Shown here piece after piece: positions 7,266 to 16,410 of a DNA stretch of 48,347 bases. Where the stretch lies: assembly GCA_016784165.1 (NCBI GenBank), contig JADHVD010000009.1, positions 1 to 48,347 on the forward strand, read 5' to 3'. The notes beneath the pieces are model-generated. The model was given only the letters and a program-made list of their open reading frames with translations, was not told the DNA's origin and made no database searches. The position numbers were made by a program, and so were the translations under genes. The first letter of the stretch is position 1. Every line of letters begins with the position of its first letter. The DNA comes from Candidatus Woesearchaeota archaeon (GTDB taxonomy: Archaea; Nanobdellota; Nanobdellia; Woesearchaeales; BS150m-G63).

Positions 7266-10155
7266 AATCGGATTATTAGTAGTTGCTGGCTGAATACCTC
7301 GTTGCCTTGGTACTTACACCACAACCCTATCAAACTCGTGTTTTGCGAGTATCCTAGTGTCTCTTTTCTGGGCAGGCTTCGTGCTTAGATGCTTTCAGCA
7401 CTTATCCCTTAGAGCGTAGCTGCTCAGCATGCCTTGTCAGACAACTGATACACCAGAGGCTCCGAAAGCAAGTTCCTCTCGTACTATCGCTTCCTTCCTA
7501 TCAGACACCAAACATCTTCAGTAGATATTAAACAAACTGTCTCACAACGTTCTGAACCCAGCTCACGATCCCTTTTAATGGGTGAACACCCCCACCCTTG
7601 GACGCTTCTGCACGTCCAGGTTAGGAAGAGCCGACATCGATGTAGCAAGCCGCGCCGTCGATTTGAGCTCTCGGGCGCGACAACTCTGTTATCCCCGGAG
7701 TAACTTTTCGGTCATCCCTGACCCCCATCAAGGAGGTACAGGGGTTCGCTAAGCCAAGCTTTCGCTCTTGGAATCCGTCTTATTGGGATTCCAATCAGGC
7801 TGACTTTTGCCTTTGCACTCTACACCGGATTTCTGACCCGGTTGAGTCAACCTTTGGGCTCTGCTGATATCTTTTCAGCAGAGTGCCACCCCAGCCAAAC
7901 TGTCCACCAATAGGTGTCCTCGCAATGCGAGTAAGCAATGTAAATTCTGAAGAGTGGTGTTACATGGACGTCTACGCTTAATCTTGCGATCAAGTTTTAA
8001 CGACTCCCACTTACGCTATACAACAAAACTCACACCGCAACCACAGGCTACAGTAAAGTTTCACGGGGTCTTCACTTCCCACTGAAGATCACTGGCCTTT
8101 GCACCAGTAAAGAGTGTTCGGAGGATTCTAGTTAGGGACAGTGACGATTTCGTTATGCCATTCATGCAAGCCGACATTTAATCGGCAAGGTATTACGCTA
8201 CCTTAAGAGAGTTATAGTTACCCCCGCCGTTTACCAGCTCTTCGCTCCCTTGAACAGGAGTTTAAAGTACTGACACTGGGCAGACATCACCAACTATACT
8301 AGGCCTCACGGCTTTGCAGTTAGTTAAGTTTTTGTTAAACAGTCGAACCATCTTGGTAATTGCACCCTGCAGTCGCATCTATACAGATACAAGCGCAGGG
8401 ACCCCTTAAACCGAAGCTACGGGGCCAATTTGCCGAATTCCCTTAACTAGATTACACCTTCACACCTTAGGTTTCTCACCTAGGGGCACCTGTGCCGGTT
8501 CTGGGTATAAATATTTGTGATCTTTCCTGATTCTCTTTTCAGTGAATCCAGGCATCAGCTGAATAATTCATACGAACTACTATTCTAAGATTTAATCAAA
8601 TTCTCGCCATTACAGCACTCCCTTGATTTACTCTTATTAACACACTAGACAAAGTATGTCAGCCTAGCCCGAACCGTCAAAAATCAGGCTTGTGTTGCCA
8701 CGCATACACAAATAGTACAGGAATATTAACCTGTTTCCCTTTCCCCAACTACGAATTATGAGTTGAGTTAGGATTAACTAACCCTTGACTAATCTGTATT
8801 GTCAAGGAACCCTTGCCCTTTCGGTGACAGTGATTCTCACACTGCTTTGATCCTACTACCGCCAGGATTTTCATTCCTACCAGGTCCACTGTTCTTCACA
8901 GAACAGCTTCTGTCCTAGTAGAACGCCTGCCTACCATTTTTTTCAAAATCCAAAGTATCGGTAACTGATTTAGCCCCGTCCATCTTCAGGGCTTGCAACC
9001 TTGATAAGTAAGCTGTTACGCACTTTTTAAAGGATGGCTGCTTCTAAGCCAACCTCCTCACTGTCTTAGGCTACAAACACCTTTCACCCTTTAACACTTA
9101 ACCAGTATTTTGGGACCTTAACTTTGGTCTGGGTTGTTCCCCTCTCGGGACGCAAGCTTACCCCGCGCCCCCGTTTCCCAGCTTCTACGACGCTAAAACA
9201 TTCGGAGTTGGAGAAGAGACCGAGGCGGTTAAGCCCCAAAATCCCTAATCCGTAGCTCTACAATTATAGCTATCTCCACTGAGACTTGACTACGGCCAAC
9301 TTTGGCAGGAACCAGCTATTACCGGTCTCGATTGGCTTTTCACCCCTAATCCCAGGTTAGAAGAACACTTGCTCGTAGCACCTCTTCAGGCCTCCACAAA
9401 GTATTACCTCTGCTTCACCTTACCCAGGATTAGATCGACCGGCTTCGGGTTGTATCCATATGACTACAGGCGCTTTCACACCTCGCCCCTCGTAAAACTG
9501 CGGGCTTGTTGGTTTCCCTTAGGATGCTTCCTTCTAGGAATTATCCTTGCCACATACATACACTCCCTGGCACGTTATTCAAAACGCACGGTACAACTCC
9601 TAAGAGCCGTACCCCACTATAACTATTAGGTTTCAGGTTCTTTTAACACCCCGTCAAGGGTTCTTTTCAACTTTCCCTCACGGTACTAATGCGCTATCGG
9701 ACTCTATACGTATTTAGGGTTGGAAGTTGATGCCTCCCAAATTCTTGCTTCATATCCAAGAAACAATACTCAGGATACTGCTAAATCCTCTTGAATTCCT
9801 CTACGGGACTATCACCCTCTATGGTCTTTTGTTCCAAAAAAGTTTGAGTGTTCAAGTTAGGACGAAAAAGCAGTCCTATAACACCACATTTCCCTTATAT
9901 TACTACAAGGGATTCGGTTTGCCCTATTCTGCTTTCAGTCGCTCTTACTTACAGAATCTCTATTGATTTCTTTTCCTGCAGGTACTAAGATGTTTCAATT
10001 CCCTGCGTTCCCTTACCTTTCGGTATTGATGTGAAGTCACATTCGGAAATCTCCGGTTCAAAGTATACATGCTACTCGCCGGAGCATAACGTAGCTTGTC
10101 ACGTCCTTCATCGGCGTCTAGAGCCTAGTCATCCACCTAATAGCGTAGGTATAAT
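7261..10155 (-). rRNA. 23S ribosomal RNA
   Basis: About 2.9 kb, G+C-richer than its surroundings. The complement begins with ACCTACGCTATTAGGTGGAT, the typical 23S 5' region, and contains the highly conserved 3' regions, including the sarcin-ricin loop (complement of gttcctctcgtactatcgc near 7471). The ends are estimated from the flanking 19-bp inverted repeat and are uncertain by several bases. No group I or archaeal intron was evident by eye. Short reading frames inside it are not genes. Confidence 0.95.
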
Positions 10156-10170
10156 CTTCTTATGTATGGT
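10152..10170 (-). other. 23S processing stem, 5' arm
   Basis: Exact inverted copy of 7247-7265 (19 bp), just upstream of the 23S 5' end. Both arms together define the excised 23S precursor. Confidence 0.75.
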
Positions 10171-10299
10171 ATCATGGTTAATATAATTAAGCAAAGTCAA
10201 TATAAATTAACTAACCTTCATATCCTGTTGAGTTACAACTGGATATTAAATCATATAACTAAATGATTGTAAATGGGTAAAGCAATTAATTATAATAAA

Positions 10300-10371
10300 T
10301 GGACCCGTCGGGATTTGAACCCGAGGCCTCCGCCTTGCAAGGGCGATGCTCTACCGCTGAGCTACGGGCCC
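10300..10371 (-). tRNA. tRNA-Ala (UGC)
   Basis: A complete cloverleaf: acceptor GGGCCCG pairing with CGGGTCC, D arm GCTC-AGCGGTAGA-GC, anticodon loop CTTGCAA giving UGC, and T arm TCGGG-TTCAAAT-CCCGA. The discriminator base is A and CCA is not encoded. A tRNA-Ala(UGC) between 16S and 23S is the standard archaeal arrangement. No intron. Confidence 0.97.
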
Positions 10372-10415
10372 GTAAATATATTTTTAGCCCAAATAAATAT
10401 GAAAAAATAAAAAAA

Positions 10416-10430
10416 AGTGTTGTTTGTTAG
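10416..10430 (-). other. 16S processing stem, 3' arm
   Basis: This 15-bp sequence is perfectly complementary to 12110-12124 upstream of 16S. The arms would fold the 16S precursor into the usual long stem. A weaker inner pairing (ATAAGT with ACTTAT) continues it. Confidence 0.7.
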
Positions 10431-10456
10431 ATTCGATAAGTGTGATGTTAAAACAA

Positions 10457-10594
10457 AAAGAAAACAAGTTTTCTTTAAGCATTTAATCACCAGAAAAGCG
10501 AATTCTTCTGTAAGCTTTTTTTCAGTAAATTGAAAAAAATCACCAGAAAAATAAATTCTTCTGTTAAATTTTCTTTTAGTTTATTAAAAGAAAA
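10457..10594 (-). repeat. Tandem double-hairpin modules in the 16S-tRNA-Ala spacer
   Basis: Two diverged copies of a module lie between mature 16S and the processing stem. Each has a 27-nt element (10485-10511 and 10538-10564, differing only in a central three- to four-base stretch) able to pair CAGAA with TTCTG. Each is followed by a longer palindrome: 10516-10539 (9-bp stem, 6-nt loop) and 10569-10594 (10-bp stem, 6-nt loop). A further palindrome is at 10457-10476. The last stem ends one or two bases from the 16S 3' end. Processing signals are the likely role, by inference. Confidence 0.6.
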
Positions 10595-10595
10595 A

Positions 10596-12064
<1,469 letters not shown>

Positions 12065-12109
12065 TGGTTCGCAAGAATTTATACTTATAGTTTTAGTTAG
12101 GTTTCTGCA

Positions 12110-12124
12110 CTAACAAACAACACT
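12110..12124 (-). other. 16S processing stem, 5' arm
   Basis: Exact inverted copy (15 bp) of 10416-10430, located in the 16S leader. Confidence 0.7.
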
Positions 12125-12154
12125 AATTCACACTAGATAGTTATATCAAGTGCA

Positions 12155-12162
12155 CATATAAA
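12155..12162 (-). promoter_or_regulatory. Putative rRNA operon TATA box
   Basis: On the minus strand this reads TTTATATG. Transcription would start about 25 bp downstream, near 12130, just outside the 16S processing stem, which fits an rRNA promoter. Confidence 0.5.
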
Positions 12163-12385
12163 TGAAAATAAGATATCCCAACTGTTAAAATTGAGAATTT
12201 GGAGTTGATGTGATCGTAATTGAAAAGTTTTGGTTCATTTATAAAGTTTTCTTTTTTGAAAACTTTATGGCTTGAAGACGAATTTTTTAATCTTCTTGTT
12301 ATAAATTTTTCTTTTTTGTTATCGAATATAATACAACAACCCTTGAGACCAAGTTTTCTTGTGAAAATTTATGCTTTTAAAATGG

Positions 12386-12487
12386 TTATTTCTTCTGTCT
12401 TCTCCTTTTTTCCTTCTTCATTCTTTTACGTTGCCATTTCCAACGCATTTGTCTTTGTTTTTTCCACCTTCTTGAACTTCTTTTCAT
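12386..12487 (-). CDS. rpl41e: Ribosomal protein eL41-like micro-protein
   Basis: 33 aa, almost entirely Arg, Lys, Trp and Gln, containing MRWKWQRKRMKKEKRRR, which closely resembles eL41 (25 aa; MRxKW-KKRMRRLKRKRRKMR in relatives). eL41 is a single helix at the ribosomal subunit interface. The ATG ending at 12487 was chosen because a TATA-like TTTTTTAAAT box (12511-12520) lies 28 bp upstream, predicting a leaderless mRNA starting there. An internal ATG at 12448 would give 20 aa. The gene lies just upstream of the rRNA operon on the same strand. Confidence 0.7.
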   Translation of the reverse strand: MKRSSRRWKKQRQMRWKWQRKRMKKEKRRRQKK

Positions 12488-12641
12488 GATATCTTTTGGA
12501 TTTAGTAATCATTTAAAAAAGTTGTGGTTTTAACCATTGAAATAAGTCTATAATAACTCAACATAGTGTTATCAGGAATATTTTCGAAGAATTTATAATC
12601 AAAAAATTCAATACAAAGAGATCTAAAACTATCTTAAATAA

Positions 12642-12830
12642 TTATTGTTTAAGATTATATAGAATTTTTATTAATTTGTCTTCTTTGTACCTGGATGCTT
12701 GTCTCCAATATTCTTGTGGATTTTGTATTAGTAAATCCTTGTTTTTTTCTTGAAATTCTTTGTAAATTTTAACTGTTAATCTATCAATAGCTACAATATT
12801 TTTAGAATAAACACTATATTTATCTATCAT
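12642..12830 (-). CDS. Hypothetical 62-aa protein downstream of SGNH hydrolase
   Basis: No family recognised. A small, basic, helical protein with a Tyr/Lys-rich C-terminal half (EYWRQASRYKEDKLIKILYN). Its ATG lies one base after the stop of the SGNH hydrolase gene, so it is co-translated with it and may be a partner. Confidence 0.6.
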   Translation of the reverse strand: MIDKYSVYSKNIVAIDRLTVKIYKEFQEKNKDLLIQNPQEYWRQASRYKEDKLIKILYNLKQ

Positions 12831-12831
12831 T

Positions 12832-13440
12832 TTATAGAACTAATGAATTTTTGATTATTTGATATATTTTTTCATACCCTTCTTTGTTGGGGTGAAGTCC
12901 ATCTGCTAACAATTCTTTGTAATCTAATTTTATTAATTCATCAAATAAATCTATGAAAACTGCTTTATTTTTTGTTGATTCTTCTAGTATTTTATTGTAT
13001 TCATGGATTATATCATTTAAAAAATAAGTATCTTCAAAAGGATTTGTAATTGTTTCATCAACAGGTGTTAAACCCAAAATAATTACATTTTTAGTGTATT
13101 CTTTTGCTATTTTGATTAATTCAGTTATATTTTTTTTGAATTCCTCTTTTTTTGTTTGATTATTTGTTGGAGAATTTATTCCCCTAGAATCATTTACCCC
13201 TACAGCGATCATAATAATAAATTTATCTCCTGGATAAATAGGTCTTATTCTTGAGCTAATTTCTATTTCAAATCTATTTAGTAGGGTTGTTGAAGTGTCT
13301 CCAGGTATTCCTAAATTAAATAAACAATTATAAGGATCCTTGGATTCAAAATCTTTTTTTAGTCTTCCTGCCCATCCTAAGTTTAGAAATTCTCCCCTAC
13401 CATAAGAAATACTATCTCCTAACACTAATATCCCATACAT
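12832..13440 (-). CDS. SGNH/GDSL-family hydrolase
   Basis: 202 aa, typical for a single-domain SGNH hydrolase. All four blocks are visible: VLGDSIS with the nucleophile Ser10, Gly in NLGIPGD (about 43-48), Asn83 in GVND, and Asp180-x-x-His183 in DGLHPNKEGY. Such enzymes hydrolyse esters in lipids or acetylated sugars. No signal peptide is present, so it is probably cytoplasmic. A GGGAG site lies six bases before the start. It forms a two-gene unit with the 62-aa gene. Confidence 0.85.
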   Translation of the reverse strand: MYGILVLGDSISYGRGEFLNLGWAGRLKKDFESKDPYNCLFNLGIPGDTSTTLLNRFEIEISSRIRPIYPGDKFIIMIAVGVNDSRGINSPTNNQTKKEEFKKNITELIKIAKEYTKNVIILGLTPVDETITNPFEDTYFLNDIIHEYNKILEESTKNKAVFIDLFDELIKLDYKELLADGLHPNKEGYEKIYQIIKNSLVL

Positions 13441-13567
13441 ATTACTCCCATTAAATCTATTAGTATATAAAATTTAGGTCATTAAATAAACAATTAAAAT
13501 AATGTAAGTATGATTAGTTTAATTAAAAAAAATAAAAAAAAGAAAAAGAAAAAATTTACTAGTAATA

Positions 13568-13999
13568 TTAAGCACTTATATCAACAACTTTAATCTTGAA
13601 AGTCAACGTTTTTCCTGCTAAAGGATGATTTAAATCAATTGTTAATTCTTCATCATCTACTTTTGTAATTATTGCTGGAAATTGTCTCCCATCTGGAGAT
13701 TTCAATCCTAATACCATTCCAGGTTTTGGTTCCTGATCAGCAGGTACTTGTTTCCTTGGTATTTTCTTGATAAATTGTTCGTTGCGTTCACCGTATGCTT
13801 CCTCTGGTTTCACTGTAATTTCTTTTTCTTCATCTTTTTTCATTCCGATTAGAGCTTTATCTAAACCAGGAATGATTTTACCTGAACCTACCTCAAATTC
13901 TAGTGGTTGGCCATGCTTTTCAGATGAATCAAATATTTTACCGTCATCTAATGTGCCTGTGTAATCAATCTTAACTTTACTACCTTTTTTAATAGACAT
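13568..13999 (-). CDS. FKBP-type peptidyl-prolyl isomerase (SlyD-like)
   Basis: 143 aa from the ATG at 13999, chosen over an upstream TTG because GAGG sits eight bases before it. The FKBP core begins VKIDYTGTLDDGKIFDSS and includes PLEFEVGSGKIIPGLDKAL. An insert-in-flap region (about residues 70-120, FIKKIPRKQVP to LTIDLNHPLAGKTLTF) matches the short archaeal/SlyD group that combines proline isomerase and chaperone activity. It lies 12 bp downstream of the cold-shock gene, probably co-transcribed. Confidence 0.9.
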   Translation of the reverse strand: MSIKKGSKVKIDYTGTLDDGKIFDSSEKHGQPLEFEVGSGKIIPGLDKALIGMKKDEEKEITVKPEEAYGERNEQFIKKIPRKQVPADQEPKPGMVLGLKSPDGRQFPAIITKVDDEELTIDLNHPLAGKTLTFKIKVVDISA

Positions 14000-14011
14000 A
14001 GAATTCCTCAA

Positions 14012-14206
14012 CTATTCTGCTTTTGATACATTAGTTGCTTTTGGTCCTCTATCGCCGTCTTCTACATCAAACTCGACTACGTCGTTTTCGTTTAAATTAA
14101 CTCCTTCTTGAAGTCCTGTTTGGTGTACGAAATATTCTTTTCCGTCATCAGCGGCAATGAATCCAAAGCCTTTCATATCGTTAAAAAATTTAACTGTTCC
14201 TTTCAT
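14012..14206 (-). CDS. Cold-shock protein (CspA family)
   Basis: 64 aa, the family's usual length. It has the OB-fold RNA-binding motifs KGFGFI (RNP1, about 13-18) and EYFVHQ (RNP2, about 25-30). The start is set at the ATG ending at 14206 because GAGGT lies seven bases upstream and homologues begin MKGTVKFFN. A TATA-like ATTTTTAAAT (14251-14260) lies further upstream. CspA proteins act as RNA chaperones. They are mainly bacterial and patchy in archaea, so gene transfer is likely but not shown. Confidence 0.92.
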   Translation of the reverse strand: MKGTVKFFNDMKGFGFIAADDGKEYFVHQTGLQEGVNLNENDVVEFDVEDGDRGPKATNVSKAE

Positions 14207-14528
14207 TTTTACCTCATTATGGTTTATCAGAAAAAGCTTGTCAAGATCTAATTTAAAAATGACAAACACTAATATTCTCTGATAGTGAGCAGAAAAATTT
14301 TGCCCTTTTTAAGTGTTTCCTTTTTTTATGGTTCTATAAGGTATTTTAAGGAATAAATATGCTATTTATGCCTATTTTTCGCTTAAGACATTTCAGTTTG
14401 AAACACATAAACCACATCTATCACATTTATTTTTGTCTATTTCTATTATTTTTAGTTTGAGTATTGTTAGGTGCAATTCAATCAGTGCCAAAAAATTTAA
14501 ATAGTTAATCTAATATGATGAGCATATT
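14207..14528. other. Intergenic region with csp promoter and possible gene remnant
   Basis: It contains the csp leader and TATA-like box (14251-14260), a minus-strand ferredoxin-like fragment (14393-14491), the left arm of an 18-bp inverted repeat (14477-14494) and a TATA-like AAATTTAAAT for the 52-aa gene. The stretch from 14281 to about 14390 shows nothing recognisable. Confidence 0.4.
14393..14491 (-). pseudogene. Possible ferredoxin-like fragment ending in TGA at the fourth Cys position
   Basis: From a possible TTG start the minus strand reads to KNKCDRCGLCVSN followed by TGA. The Cys spacing C-x2-C-x2-C-x3 is that of a 4Fe-4S site, and the TGA falls exactly where the fourth Cys would be. 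The frame then continues only six codons to TAG. No ATG, RBS or clear promoter. It could be a decayed gene or chance. Confidence 0.25.
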
Positions 14529-14706
14529 ATGCATAGTTTAAAACAAATATTATCAATATCATTACCAATTACTATTGTATTGTTGATCTTTTCATTTGCA
14601 GGTAATTGGGGAACAGTAGGACCTATTTTATTGGGGTTAGCAATTCTTCAAGGAATATTCTGGAAGTTTGTGAAATGGAATTTTTAGCTTTTTGGCACTG
14701 ATTGAA
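14477..14706. repeat. 18-bp perfect inverted repeat framing a small gene
   Basis: Arms 14477-14494 and 14689-14706 are exact reverse complements. The left arm ends at the TATA-like box of the enclosed 52-aa gene and the right arm starts one base after its stop codon. No target-site duplication is evident and there is no transposase, so a MITE-like or cassette origin is only a possibility. Confidence 0.6.
14529..14687 (+). CDS. Small two-helix membrane protein (52 aa)
   Basis: 52 aa with two hydrophobic segments (about 5-22 and 28-43) separated by GNWGT and a basic aromatic C-terminus (FWKFVKWNF). No family recognised. A TATA-like AAATTTAAATA lies about 30 bp before the ATG and no RBS is present. 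The gene fits exactly between the arms of an 18-bp inverted repeat. Real expression is inferred, not shown. Confidence 0.5.
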   Translation: MHSLKQILSISLPITIVLLIFSFAGNWGTVGPILLGLAILQGIFWKFVKWNF

Positions 14707-14870
14707 CTTCTCCTTCACTTCGTTCAGTAGATCACGTTACATCCTCGCTTAACAAGGATCCGATGTTAAATTCCATTTTTTCGTGGGTTAAGACTAAAAA
14801 GGGGCAAAAAAAACCTTACTACCTTTAAAAACATAATCTTTATTAATTTCATTCAATCTTTATAAACAAA
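14688..14870. other. Structured intergenic region
   Basis: After the right inverted-repeat arm there are further short self-complementary segments, such as ATCCT/AGGAT in 14741-14760 and AAATTCCATTT at 14768-14778, the reverse complement of 14673-14683. The sequence is less AT-rich than its surroundings. It could encode a small RNA, but no known class is recognised. Confidence 0.3.
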
Positions 14871-16136
14871 ATGAAGGATTATTCAGAATTTTTTACTCAT
14901 GTTGTTGCAAATCATTTACATAAATTGGTTAGTTTAGTGGGTAGTTCTCATCCTCAAAAAGTCTTAGTTCATGAGTGGGTTTTGGGTATCGAATCTAACT
15001 GGAGAGCATATGTAATTACTTCAAAGGGTGATGATTCCGAATTTATTCCACGATTATCTTTCTGGATTGGTGGGTTAAGAGACCAATTTAATTCAAATCC
15101 TTCAAAAAGTAAAGTGATTGAATTACTGAATGAAACTTTTGACGCATCAACTTTTTGCTATTTTGATTATGGTGCGAGAAGTGATGTTGAAGAACAAATC
15201 GAAAAATATTGTAAAGAAGTTGATGATTGGTTTGGAGAAGAAATTTTGACCCCTAAACTCAGAAAATTCAGATTAAGTAAAAAGGTTATCCCTTTGATTA
15301 ATTCTGAAATTAAAACACTTCAAAGATACGGAACAAATTTATCTGATTCAAAAATAGGGCTAAATAAAGATATTAGAGATGCTTCAGGATTAGAAAAAGA
15401 ATTCTCATCTATGTTCAAAACAATTTCAAGGGAATATGTTAAAGCTATGAAAACAAACGTTGATCAGTTTTTAAATATAAAAAGAGATTTGGATTCTTTC
15501 TTGAATTCATGCAATGAATTAGGATACAAAGAATTATCATCAAAAAAGCAATTATCTGAAATTGAAGAGATTAAAGAATTAATTAAGGATAAAAACTCAT
15601 TGAAATCAATCGTAAATGACAATTTTGATAAAATTAAAGAATTTGAAGCAGAACTTCCTGAACCAGGTAACTTAAATAGCCATTTTACAAGTTTATTTAG
15701 TAACTCACTTGTAAATATCAAACCTGATAAAATATTACTCATTTTATATAATAGGTATATAGATTTATTAAAAAAAAATCCGAAAGAGGGAAATAAAATA
15801 ATTGAGAATATCGATGAGTTTGTTGAGGATATTCCTAATAAATATTCAACCAAGAATATCCAAACAGAATTTAATAAAATCAAAGATAAAGCATTCTTAA
15901 AAGTCAAGATAGTGAATTTATTCAGAATCCCTAAGGAAGAGATTGAAGTAAGAATTAATAAAAACTCAAAGAAACTGAAAACAAAACTCACCGATGAAAA
16001 TGGTGAAGTAATGTTTGAGAATATTCCCCAAGATGAACTTTCAATAAATATAACTATTGGAGATAAAGATAATGAATATGGAATAAAGATTGAAGATTAT
16101 TACAATGAAAAAACAATTTGGTTGTTTTCTTTATAA
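14871..16136 (+). CDS. Hypothetical 421-aa coiled-coil protein with C-terminal beta-sandwich
   Basis: The N-terminal third (1-120) is a globular region with several Trp and no recognised family. Residues about 130-340 are mostly charged helix, probably coiled coil. The last about 75 residues (VNLFRIPKEEIEVRINK, then TDENGEVMFENIP) look like a carboxypeptidase-regulatory/Cna-B type beta-sandwich. There is no signal peptide or membrane segment. It stands alone between structured intergenic regions. Confidence 0.65.
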   Translation: MKDYSEFFTHVVANHLHKLVSLVGSSHPQKVLVHEWVLGIESNWRAYVITSKGDDSEFIPRLSFWIGGLRDQFNSNPSKSKVIELLNETFDASTFCYFDYGARSDVEEQIEKYCKEVDDWFGEEILTPKLRKFRLSKKVIPLINSEIKTLQRYGTNLSDSKIGLNKDIRDASGLEKEFSSMFKTISREYVKAMKTNVDQFLNIKRDLDSFLNSCNELGYKELSSKKQLSEIEEIKELIKDKNSLKSIVNDNFDKIKEFEAELPEPGNLNSHFTSLFSNSLVNIKPDKILLILYNRYIDLLKKNPKEGNKIIENIDEFVEDIPNKYSTKNIQTEFNKIKDKAFLKVKIVNLFRIPKEEIEVRINKNSKKLKTKLTDENGEVMFENIPQDELSINITIGDKDNEYGIKIEDYYNEKTIWLFSL

Positions 16137-16200
16137 CGGTTTTATTGTTCTTTGATTCTTGTTCTTGATATATCACATTCGCTTATTGAATAGAACGCTC

Positions 16201-16248
16201 CCGAAAAAACGTTTCGGACGAAATTTTCCCACACTACGTATGGGAAAA
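16201..16248. other. Pair of hairpins downstream of tRNA-Glu
   Basis: CCGAAA-AAACG-TTTCGG (16201-16217) and TTTTCCCA-9 nt-TGGGAAAA (16224-16248) are perfect short stems in an otherwise unassigned gap. They lie 3' of tRNA-Glu on the minus strand and could be a processing or termination signal, or part of a small RNA. Confidence 0.4.
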
Positions 16249-16297
16249 GAAGTTAACAGAAATTTCCGATGTTAGAACTTCGAATCATTATAATTAG

Positions 16298-16372
16298 TGC
16301 CCCGTCCGGGATTTGAACCCGGGTCTTCAGATCGAAAATCTGGAATGATTGACCGGACTACACCAACGGGGC
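16298..16372 (-). tRNA. tRNA-Glu (UUC)
   Basis: Acceptor GCCCCGT pairs with ACGGGGC, with discriminator A. The D arm has GTGTAGTCCGGTCAATC. The anticodon stem CCAGA/TCTGA encloses loop TTTTCGA with anticodon UUC. The T arm is CCGGG-TTCAAAT-CCCGG. No intron, CCA not encoded. Confidence 0.96.
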
Positions 16373-16410
16373 GTGTTAGTGTGGGTTTATTGATTTATTT
16401 TTAAATATAT

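Larger units (their letters stand above)
12065..12385 (-). other. rRNA leader and promoter region; no gene seen
   Basis: It holds the 16S leader with the 5' processing-stem arm (12110-12124), the putative rRNA promoter, and an 11-bp inverted repeat with a 6-nt loop at 12241-12268 (ATAAAGTTTTC / GAAAACTTTAT). The inverted repeat sits between the end of the eL41 gene and the rRNA promoter and may end the eL41 transcript. I see no coding region in it. Confidence 0.5.

Noticed and set aside
9369-9966. Two plus-strand frames of 86 and 79 codons
   Set aside because: They lie inside the 23S rRNA gene, antisense to it, and have no protein-like features.
12220-12489. Plus-strand frame of 89 codons with hydrophobic residues
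   Set aside because: It is the antisense of the eL41-like gene and the AT-rich spacer; the minus strand has the recognisable protein.
14477-14706. Complete insertion sequence
   Set aside because: No transposase and no target-site duplication; only the inverted arms and one micro-gene are present.
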